DNA of 64,000 nucleotides from Spisula solida (lineage: Eukaryota > Mollusca > Bivalvia > Venerida > Mactridae). The stretch is from positions 8,938,001 through 9,002,000 of the forward strand of contig OX365955.1 in assembly GCA_947247005.1 (NCBI GenBank), in the 5' to 3' direction. Below are positions 50,276 through 61,000 of the stretch, piece after piece. The translations under genes and the position numbers were made by a program. How positions within the stretch are numbered: the stretch's first letter is position 1; each line of letters opens with the position of its first letter. Below the pieces are notes generated by a model. The model was not told the DNA's origin and ran no database searches. It was given only the letters and a program-made list of their open reading frames with translations.

Positions 50276-53200
50276 TTGTCTGAAAGTGTTAAAAACAACA
50301 CTTATTTCGTTAAGATGTCAAACACTTAGAACACTTACGGGAAACTTATAGATTCATTCCCCAACTCTCGAATAAAAGACAATAATTAGCTTACGAGTGC
50401 TTATATATGATTCGATCATTTAAAAGTTCGGATTGCCGCTTGTGGTACATTTGTAGATATATTCCATAGGCTTGAAGCACTGGTTTTAACCGCTAATTGC
50501 CAAGTACGTCGTATCGACTGATACGCGCAGGAATTTAGCGCGTGCATAAGTACCTCAGTGCCAATGTCCGGTGAAATCTGAAACTAATAGTGTAGCATAC
50601 ACTTCCCATTATTTCGGCAATCTGTCTAATATCACATTTAAAGCAATCCAACATTTTAAAACTTAGGGTGCGTTTTTCTTCCAAATTACACGAACTAACT
50701 CGGTATGAAAACTAAACGCATCAATATTTAATTAAACGTCAGACTATTGCTGGTTCATGACCCTTCAGGTTGTCGAGTTTTATTAAACCTAAGGTTCGTT
50801 TTAACAAGATTTACAGAAGCACAACGTCCATATCTTATTTCGACAAATTTCGGCAAGCCTGAGTTAATTAGCGATAAGCAGGAATATATGCTTACAGTTT
50901 GGATAGATGCACGTTTTCCTGCCAACTTAAATAATCAGTGCTCAGCAATTCCTTCATTAATAACTGGTCTAAGACAGTCCCTTCCCGTTTAAATGTTTGT
51001 TTGTATATATTTAGATCTTGTTCTCAGAAATGTCTTCACTTTCTCATTTATCAGCTATTGAATGATCCACTTGTATGCTTGTATGTAATTAGAAAAGTAT
51101 AATAACCAATTATTTTATCAAGGCAACAATCTAAACATGAAATTGTTGAACTGGCTCCAATGTTTATTTTATTTTCTGAACAATTAAAGCATAGATTCAA
51201 TATCAAATCAACAATGGTTATTCTAAACGAGTCTGGAATATATAAGTATAATGCTAAAAAGTAAAGTGTCATGCATAAAATTATATAAAACATTCAGCCA
51301 GTGTGGCTTATGCGACACCCACTGTCTAAGTAGATTTACTTTCCCATTTTATTCCCTATAATACCAGAATACAAGGAGATTCACGATCACCACTATTTAA
51401 CTAGCTGGCGGCTCACTATGCTGTCATTTTAAAACACACGCCTACCGGGAGTCCAACCTTTCACCATCCGCTTCAAAGACAAGTACCTCAATGTAGTTAC
51501 TCTTCCGGTGTGTACGTACGGGCCGTTTGTACGAACTTGAAGACCTACTGTCAACCTAGCTTTGATCTCTAGAAACATATCAGGAAGAAAACTTATCTCC
51601 AATTTTGCTCAAATCAGAGTCTGAATTTGAGATAAATCGGAATTCCAGCTTTTAAAATTTACTGTAATAAACTCAGAATATTTTTTTTCTGTTTAGTGGT
51701 GCTAATTATGCGACAAGCATCGCATGGAAATTCACATAAAGACACATGACAATCTTTATGATGAGATCTTGCTCAGACTGAGATGCTTCTGGAGATCGGG
51801 GCTTAGACCCGTACGCGGACAGTGTTTAATTTCACAAAAAAATCCACTGCGACAAATGAATCATGCAATTTAAAAAGTGAGAACTATTTAACAAACTATC
51901 AGAGAAAGATTAACTTTATAACTTAGTCGTATTATGATTTAGTCGGATACATACGTACAATTAATATGAGAACTTTGTGTATCACAATGTTGTGTGATAT
52001 TGAAACAAGTGTTTGCTCCTTACGTAATAGAATGAACTTTAATTCGTTCTGTTCAAGGAATTTTCCCAAAGATTCCAAGATTAATTTGTACGCGAAAGAA
52101 TGATTACAGACACTTAAGATCGTAGACACGTTGTGTGCAGAACCAGTAAACCAATTTAACAATGCTAAAATAATCCATAGTGTGCAGGCAACCTCGTGTT
52201 CTTCGAACGTCCTGGTACAATTGTAATATAAATAGACGAGAAAAACAATTTCTTGCATAGCATCAGAACAATTCATTGATAAAGTTCTTTTTTATCCGGA
52301 ACTTGTATCCATGGGAATCCGGAAGTTGTACGTCACGTGACAACACAAATGAAATTAATATAAATACTGGGAAATTGAAAATAAATCATAATTTCAAATA
52401 CCTTGAACAACAACTATAATTCGTTAACCGTTAATCCAATGAAGTTGAGATCCAGTCAATGAATGCACAATATTCCAAGACGATAACTCCATTATGAAAG
52501 AGTGTTTAACAGATACTGTTGCTGTACATTGTGGGACATGATTGTCTAATATGAATGATCTGCCCCTATCACTTGATGATCTTTATATTATCAGGCACTA
52601 TTATAGTAAGAGCATCGCATTCCACTCAATATACTTGAAGTTATAAAGGATAAAGTTTTCCATGCACATACATATGTACAATAGAAATGTTGCAAGCTGT
52701 TTCATTTAATCCACAACGATATTACGCATGGTACATAATTATATCTAAACATTGTATATTTTTGTACACAATTAGAACATATGCAGTAGAGTTAAACCGT
52801 TGTGAAACCTAATTCACCAACTACATGTACCAGTATTATATACAATCATGTACATACATACTATCAGAAAGTGACAAGTGCACATATAAATTGTGGACAG
52901 ATTGTACACTACGTTTATTTATTACTAACACTATTCATATTGTATAATTATGAGCATACTATTTATATTAAGCGAGTGTGTGCTACTAAGCTAAACACTT
53001 GTAAATTGTATTCTTTAATTTTTATCTTATCTATTTTGTCTCTAAGTTAAAGTTAATACCATGTCATACTTAATTATTTTAATCAACAAATGGTCCGGGA
53101 GTAAATAATCCATTACGGTCAGGTAGTTAGAATATAAATTATGCTATTGTATTTGTAACAACTGGAACGGGATGAATATGGGTAACTTCGACCTACATTT

Positions 53201-54594
53201 GATGTATAGCTTAGGCCCATCTTCTGATTCCAATAATCATTTGAACAAACACGTCTTGTATTTTCTTACAAGGATTTCAACACGGTTGATCCAGTTATTT
53301 CAGTATATCCTGGGGCCAGCCCGTCATGCAAAATTAGCATAGAATCTTGATTCTATCAACACTAATACGATTGAAACTCTGCGACTTGATTTATACGACG
53401 TTTGCGAATTCTAAAAAAATGAACCAATGGAATATACACATGTACGACGTAATATAATATGACGTTATTCTTTTTTTATTATTGGCTACAAGCACAGTAG
53501 TTTACACAAACGACGTATAAATCACTGTATTTTCTGAATAGCAAATAAATGTTTTTCGCGACAAAATGAAGATACGTCCTTTACGAAGACAGGCGAAGTT
53601 ATATATTTGCAATGGTCACTGACATGTTACTTAATGAACAGTTATATTGGACCGATTAGCTGACTTTTGCTGTTCTGGACACTTGAACCACGTATTTTAG
53701 ACTAAAATTTTACATTGGAAGTAAATGCAAAGTACACCTTTCTGTGGATAAAAAAGTCTGTTTTATTTTATGAGAGTTGGTAAGGTTGATTTATGAAGAT
53801 ATACCAAAATTTATTCTAATCGACATTGTACTTTTTAAGACATTTAAGACTCATGGTGGTTCAGCCTGATCGCTAACGGACTGTACCTTGTCAAATAACC
53901 ACGTCAGAGAACGCTTTACGCTTAACTTGGTCCAAATTTCGTGAAGATGTCACAGATAGAAGGCTAAAGTGTGGAAAAGTCCTAATGAACGATATGATGA
54001 AAACGATCGGTATGGTGGCGGGTCTGTTATGGTATGCAACTGTAGTACGTATGCACCGTAATGCACATCTCCATATCATTAAACATGTTCAAAAATAGAA
54101 CTTTAGCAACGGAAAGATACTACAAGTAATTGATGTCTATGCTCGATCACAAGAAGCACGTATTTATGTAGCAACAGACCATGAACGCCTCGCATCGCCG
54201 TACACTATGACTGTGGAAGTTTATTGACATCACGTGATACGTGTTCTGAATTCTGATTGGTTAAAATACAGAAACATGGCGGTGACAACTACAGAACAGT
54301 TTGTTATTGTTGTGTTTTCGGTATAAATCATTATATCAACTGAAATATCAGGGAATAATTGACGGGTAAATGATACAGTGGCGACATAACCAATCCATTA
54401 AAGTGTCAATTTGGGTAAGCAAACGGAAGAATCAATTTCTGACTCAGTTAGGTTGCCGTAGATTTAAATCCACATTTAACAAGACGTTCATATTTCACAC
54501 TGTTTATCACGTGTGAAATCAATCTCTGTTTAGACCAACTATTATTGTTTCACCTTACTGGTAGAAACATTTGAGTACATTAAGTAATTCTAAT

Positions 54595-54780
54595 AATTTT
54601 ACGCGATTGAATTTCGATTTTGTTTTGCAACATCGAGAAGGAATAAAATACATTTTTTGCTAAGATAATTACCGGATACTGTCGATTACTGATTGACGAT
54701 TTCGCGAATCCACTAACTCGCAAAAAATCACGAAAAGGGAATTTATGAAAATATCACTCGCAAAACATGTAACGCTTACG
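54595..54780. repeat. TTCGCGAA-motif-rich element, copy B
   Basis: Counterpart of 42590-42760. Several CG-containing motifs have decayed to CA or TG here (CTCGCAAAA for CTCGCGAAA), as expected from deamination of methylated CpG. Confidence 0.5.
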
Positions 54781-55204
54781 GTATAATAAGGAGGTTTCTA
54801 ACGTAAATTTAGTTCAAAGAATTTTTCAATTAAATAAAGCTTTACATGATCTATTAGTTTAATTAGAAACAATGTTGAAAAATTATAGAAACACACGCGC
54901 CAATAATATTCGTTGTCTCAGAACAAGGTTGGCAACGTAGCAACGTAGAATTGGCCTGGTTGTATAAGTACTTTTTGTCTGGGTTAACCGTTGCAAGGAG
55001 TTTACTACTGATAACCCGCGTATCTTGCGAATTCAATAATCGTATCAATAAGATGGGCAACATTTTCACGCAGAGTATAAGTATGGTATGTCTGGGTAAG
55101 GAGTCTGATTTTGTATGATTATAAAGATGCTTGTTGTTGTTTGTTTGTGGTGATCTCTTATTGCTTGTCTTACTGACGAATGACCTCTGGACAGAAAATT
55201 TGCG

Positions 55205-55675
55205 CGACACAAGAACTCCGGGTGCGCTATACTAGTTCTTTCCGAAAGGACTCATTGGTGCTAGATGTACTACACCGATACTCACGTGATTACCAAGTTC
55301 ATCTCTATAGTTGGGTAACAAACACTGGAAAACCCTCTCAGAAAGTTCAATGACAAACACTAGAAAGAACCTCTCAGAAAGTTCAATGACAAACACTAGA
55401 AAAAATCTCTGAGAAAGTTCAATGACAAACACTGGAAAAACCTGTCAGACAGTTCAATGACAAACACTGGAAAAACTTCTCAGAAAGTTCCATGACAAAC
55501 ACTGGAAAAACCTCTCAGAAAGTTCAACGACAAACACTGGAAAAACCTCTCCGAAAGTTCAATGACAAACACTGGAACAACATCTCAGAAAGTTCAAATC
55601 AGGGACCTCTGGATCAGTTTTAGCGTTATTCCGTAGTAGCGTTACCCACTCGGTCATAATGCCACCGTATTAAAG
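55205..55675 (-). mobile_element. SINE-like repeat, copy B, with expanded minisatellite
   Basis: Counterpart of the SINE at 43165-43375, sharing GGGTGCGCTA, CTTTCCGAAAGGACTCATTG and the end AAATCAGGGACCTCTGGATC. It is interrupted by the tandem array described next. Confidence 0.65.
55315..55600. repeat. 36 bp minisatellite, about 8 copies
   Basis: The unit is close to CAATGACAAACACTGGAAAA plus ACCTCTCAGAAAGTT. In copy A (43268-43300) the same sequence occurs once. The array has therefore grown in copy B after the duplication. The minus-strand frame across it (repeated VFVIELSERFFL-type peptide) exists because 36 is a multiple of three. Confidence 0.95.
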
Positions 55676-56749
55676 GGTTATATAAATCTGGAACAAAAAC
55701 AACACTACAAGAGTGTCAATAAAGATTTAAACAGTAAAGCTGGACTAAAACATTGTGGTCTTGTGAATGACCTTATTTAGAGGTGGTCTTTATGTAAAGT
55801 TTTGCTGTACAATTAATTGCGGCGGAGTGTTATAGTACTACTGGTATCACCATATAGCGTAATGGTATGGGTAAGACTCAAAGACACCGTTTCAGTTCTA
55901 CAGTTTATTCAGTGTTCAGTGGTACATACAAGTCATAACTACGAGCGTCACTCAGAGCTCCACTCATGACTCGGCGCTCCAATTTCAACTAATTCATAGT
56001 CATACAACATCTCATTTATATAGGCAAAATACACCAGGAAATGGTCCAGACATATTCAGTGCAAGTAATGATTAGGTTTCAATATATTATGAACAAGATT
56101 ATGAACTAGGCCACATTAACTTGTCTAAATATCATATTTAACATTGACCAACTACAAAATTGTCAAGTCAAGCTTACATACATAACTTGTATGAGTATAC
56201 GAGTTATGTTACAACCATGTTGTTGTTTTAAGTTCGTTTTTTGTGTATGTTCACGTGCTGTTTGGAAACATTAAGGTTCTATCTACATTTTTACAGAAAC
56301 AACATTACAACATATACAGTATATCATTACAACAATCGAGCCAACACATTACAGCAGTATCACACGCACCATTCATATTGTTGTATATTATCATGTTGAT
56401 GCCAAGATATAAAATAGCTTGATTAATATACTTTAGGATCCAGTTGCTGAAATCAGCCATTACGTTGACCGAAGTACCTACAGAATGTAAAAAAAGTTTG
56501 TGCTTAAAATTTAAATTCATACTAAAATTTATTTGAGCTTTGTGCATAGTTTACAATTTAATGTCTTACTCTAAAAGCGTCATTTGGTACCAGTGAGATT
56601 ATCACCATGGTAGAACCATATGGTATCTAACCTGAACAGTTTGGTTTTTTAACAAATTGTATATCTGTGTTTATGTAATAAGACGACATTTTAATGAGAA
56701 ACAGTTTGATTGTCTCATGTTCGTCAAACTCAAACAACAGAGCTCCTAA

Positions 56750-57820
56750 ACGAATCCTGTGGTATTGGTGATTTGCAGATTGTAATACCTCGGTCTAATT
56801 AATCTTACGAGCTCTGTATGAGTATGTATTTAACCAAATTTCTGCAAACTCGTTCCAACATGGTACGGATTTATTTTAGGTGAAAATGTTTCACGGTGCT
56901 CCCGAGTTGTCTACGAGCTCATAGAGATTTCGGACACACAAACTCGGAGCTCTTATGACCATCGTACGATGTTCATGCGGGGTTTAAAAATTGTGATGCT
57001 TGACGATGTTCACACAACTATCACAGAGGACCCACACATACCAGTGCCTTGCGAGTATGTTGTACACACATACAACCGTACGGGTTGTCTGTGATGTCCG
57101 TAAAGACGTCGTGTACAATTACATTCTCTGAAATGATCGTACGGTACCCGTACGAGCTGTGACCAGACGCTACGATTGTAGGGTTTCACAAATTAATGTA
57201 TTTGCGTGAATTATTAAAATTGAACGGACACCTCTCGATGTTTGTGGCCGAGACATCAATTAGTGGACATTTTGATTTCAGCTAAATTTGTATTATTTTA
57301 AAACATAGAAGTTGTCGAGGCCGGCCTATTGGTGCTTTCCAAATTCACAAAAACTCCATACCGAGATGACAGAATTTGAACCAAAGATAATTAGAAGTAA
57401 GCACGTGTTAGCAATTTTATAAAGAATAGTATGAAATACTAGCCACTATTATCCAAAATAAATCATCTGGGTATGGACAAGTCATTGTATTTCTTTGTTC
57501 GTCATTTTGACCGTGCCCGCTTTCATCCAGGGCTAGCAACTTATAAACTTGTTTGTTGTGCCTTTCATACTCTATTGAAAATTTCCTTCCCTGTCCAATT
57601 TGATATTGTCTTTTTGTTGCTGTGTACTGAATCATTAATTACAACATATTTACGAGTACGTATGGATAAAACGTTCATTACATATACATATAGATCGCAC
57701 CGGTGGCTTTCTTTCGACATTAAGGCTATGACTTTCCTAATGGCAACAAACAATTATATTTGCTTTTAAACATTAAGTTTTTAATCAAAACTATTATATC
57801 GAAGCTGCTCGTTTTCAAAC
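56750..57820. other. No gene recognised; 3' flank of minus-strand gene
   Basis: Between the duplication and the stop codon of the gene at 57824. Words of the type CGTACGG/ACGAGCTC recur at 56810-57170 without clear period. A minus-strand ATTAAA (TTTAAT on the plus strand at 57780-57785), about 40 bases after the stop, could serve as a poly(A) signal. Two overlapping frames at 57417-57769 have no support. Confidence 0.35.
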
Positions 57821-57823
57821 ATT

Positions 57824-58003
57824 TCAGGCATATCTGTCTCTCCTGGAATATGCACCACCTAATCCTGTGGCATTCTCTACAGCATCCGGGACGTTCATGA
57901 CATTTTCAGAAGCTTCATTCCGATCCTGTGTTTCCTTCCTCAGTCCTTTACTTGTGGTTACAATCTGTTCCTTAGCAGTTTGCTCGGTTGTATTTTCTTT
58001 GGT
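57824..58003 (-). CDS. Exon 8 (residues 330-388 and stop)
   Basis: The acceptor is TTTACGTTTCAG before ACCAAAG. It encodes a polar tail of 59 residues starting TKENTTEQTAKEQIVTTSKG and ending GGAYSRRDRYA, with TGA at 57824-57826. The acceptor lies only about 25 bases from the edge of an intronic SINE. Confidence 0.85.
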   Translation of the reverse strand, partial: TKENTTEQTAKEQIVTTSKGLRKETQDRNEASENVMNVPDAVENATGLGGAYSRRDRYA

Positions 58004-61000
58004 CTGAAACGTAAATGTCTATTATTTTGTTTGTGTTCTACTAAGACAGTCGCAGTGCGTGACCATTCGGTTTTATACCAACGTAATTGGCCAATGACCT
58101 CCGGCTTCGAGGGAAGAGACAGAAAGTTTGTGTGATTCAAAGAAATCGGGCGTGCTATTCCTAGATCTTTCCAAATAGACGTCTTGGTTCTTTACCGTTT
58201 CCGGTATATAGCACCGATACACGAGAGAATACCTCTGGGTTTCCAACCAGTTTATCTCTAGTTGCCTGGGAAACACTGAAAAGCGTTTCTGCAATTTCCA
58301 TATTTGCCCCTTCGAGATTAAAACCAGGGACCTCCGAGTTGGTAGTAAGAGCGCTAAATGCTACGTTTTTATCAGAATTTACCTCGAAAATATGTTCAGC
58401 CTAACTAGCTTCCATGGTAGTGTTTTATATATCAACCAACGCACGCCAACTGACAACGTCAATAATAGTTAATGTTAATGTTACTAAGGAGAACTCTATA
58501 CATGAAACTACAATAGATCTGCTGTGTAGCATTCTAGCTCTGTGCAGACTGTGACCCACTTTTACATGAGTAACAACTGGTTTAGTAAAACATATACATT
58601 TCAATCATGTAACGACAATATTTTTATTTACCGCCATACTTGTTTCTGGCATACACTCAACCACTTTTCCAATTGGTCACTTTTCAAACCCGAAATACCT
58701 TTAGGCGGCACTAAACAGTAAGCTAGCTTTGCATGTTTTTGGCCGGGTAGAAATTGAGCATTTTAGTAGGTACAAGATGTTTTAAGAGCTTTTTGGACTG
58801 TAAATAATTTATGGAGAATGGTTTTGAGGCTTGATTTTAATAATTTGATGATTTTGTAAAATTTTGACAAGCGCTCAAGTGATCCTGATTGAAGCTTTTT
58901 GAAATATTGAGTAAAAATGCGAAACTAGGGCTATTCTGACTTTTCATGGAAATTTGATGCAGAAATCAAGGTGGGTTTTAATTTTGCCATTTTACTCCAA
59001 AAAAGTGCTGGCTGACAGCTATATAGCTCATTGGATTTTGATTGCCTAATGGATGAGCTTCAAGAATCTGTGCAGTGTATAGCCCTAGTATTGGCGAGTA
59101 ATTTTCTGTGGTAGTCTGAACAGTTCCCGAATTGGCGATTTTCAGCATCATTTTCCGACCAATAATGACCCTTAGTTCCATAAGGCCTGTTTTCAAACAG
59201 TGATGTATCTATTGGAAGATACTGTTTTTTCCTAATGCCTAGTTAATACAAATCAGAAAATGATATTAATTTGCTTCAGGCTGCTGTGAGGAATTTTTGG
59301 GACATCAAATTGTATTTGTAGACAGCAGACAGTTCACCGAGACTCTAATCTACTGTATAGTGCCGCCTTAACTGCGATTATATTATTTGATGGCAAAAAT
59401 TCAAAATTTATCGCCTGAATGACCACGCGTACTTTGGCATGCGATTTTGATTTTTAATGGTTTGGATGTAAGGACTATTAGATAGCACGTTTGTGTGCGA
59501 TATATCGTCAACAATTATGATCACAGTTAAACGTATTTAGGGTTTGAAAAGTGACCAATTAGAAAAGTGGTTGAGTGTACATCTTATTGAAAATTCTGAA
59601 GCGGCATTACAATCGTAAATGGATGAATTACTATACCTTTGTATTCTTTAATTTTCTCTGGTATTTCTTAGCTAATTTCTTTTTCCTTTCATTTACTTTA
59701 TCATCTTCGGCATTTAATGTGGTTACTAGCCGTGTGTTATTTATAGGATAAAATCCCTTCTTCTTTTTATGGAGGACTCCGTGTTTGACTTCACCAAAGG
59801 CCATACCCTTTGCATTGGGCGGTAGTAGCTGCTTCACTCTCTCACCTAGATAAAGTTAAAGTTTCAATTAGTAAAAAATAAACGTTATTAATTTTCATGA
59901 ATGGTCCAACATACGTACATAAACTTTATGTGTGCTAGGGCAATATCGCCACTCATAAACATGTAACGTTATTATATATGTCAGACACCTTAAATATACA
60001 TTAGAAGTACACATGTCTACATGTAGCTTGACGTTGGACTCTGTCTAGCTCTTTCAATTTGTACTATTATATCAACAATAAACACTACAAACTTTTTCTA
60101 CATTTCGTTTGTTATAATGATATTATTACCTAGTTTAAGGCTGATTTCTGTGCCGTCTTGTTTTATGTACTCAGCGGTTACAACGAAATATTTATATTTC
60201 CTGTCTTTTGCAAGGATTTTGTTGAGATCTTCATCGGAAAGAATCTTTCGAACATCGTCATCACTTTCAGAATCAACACTTAGATCTGAAACACAGACAA
60301 ACATTTGTTTATACTGAATACATGATAAAATAAATTGCACAACCTTTGGTTATTTTGTTTTTGATTTGTGAGACATGTTCACCGGCGGTTTATCACCAGT
60401 TGTTGTCTTGAAGTTTGTTTCGTTCATATTTCTAGAGTCATTCGAAATATTCAGAAACAGATGATGAGAGAAATATCTAAGAATCCTATGCATATAGAAA
60501 AAGAAATAGGTTTAAACTAACTATTTATCAATGTTCATGGATTAAGTGTATTGGGCCAGTGAATGTCTAACAAATCCCTTTTGGATAGTTTGATAGGGTC
60601 GATGGTGAAAATAGTGATGACACTATAGCAATGACTTCAATGGAATAGTTTTGACACAAGTTGTTGGGTTACTGTACCTATGTCAGATTCATCCTTTATG
60701 TGGTCTGTCTGACCTGCCTCTTCAACGGATAGTTCTCTCTTGGCCTCTTCGTACATAGTCACTAGTTCTTTAGAAGTATCATATTCCTGCAATAACAATG
60801 GAATGTTTTATATAATTAAAGTTAATCTCCTAATATTGGTATATTCATTATAATCTTTATTAGGACATGCCTGTGTGTTAGTCGGACTTTTAGTTTAAAC
60901 ATATTTTATTTCACAAAAATGTTCGATGTATTCTATACAAACAATGTAATACAGAAATGAGATTTGATCGGAAGTATTCAGTATCTTATTGAGATCATTT

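Larger units (their letters stand above)
46081..56745 (+). repeat. Segmental duplication, copy B (about 10.7 kb)
   Basis: This is the second copy of 35098-44066, longer because of insertions at about 47250-47345, 48779-49473, 49650-50275 and 55855-56225 and an expanded minisatellite at 55315-55600. It lacks the stretch of about 300 bases at 40853-41160 of copy A, including the left end of the inverted-repeat element there. Homology stops at about 56745 (GTCAAACTCAAACAACAGAG), the counterpart of 44066. Confidence 0.93.

Noticed and set aside
39686..52276. Conserved minus-strand frames in both duplication copies (39686-39913 and 51932-52276)
   Set aside because: The shared 75 residues differ at five positions (D/V, K/Y, S/I, D/N, Y/F) while the DNA differs at only about eight sites, so most changes alter the protein. 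This fits neutral DNA rather than a gene.
55232..55432. Frame encoding repeated FVIELSERFFLV-like peptide
   Set aside because: It is a by-product of the 36 bp minisatellite.
60117..60317. Plus-strand frame opposite exon 6
   Set aside because: It is a shadow of the minus-strand exon encoding the acidic linker and SH3-like start.
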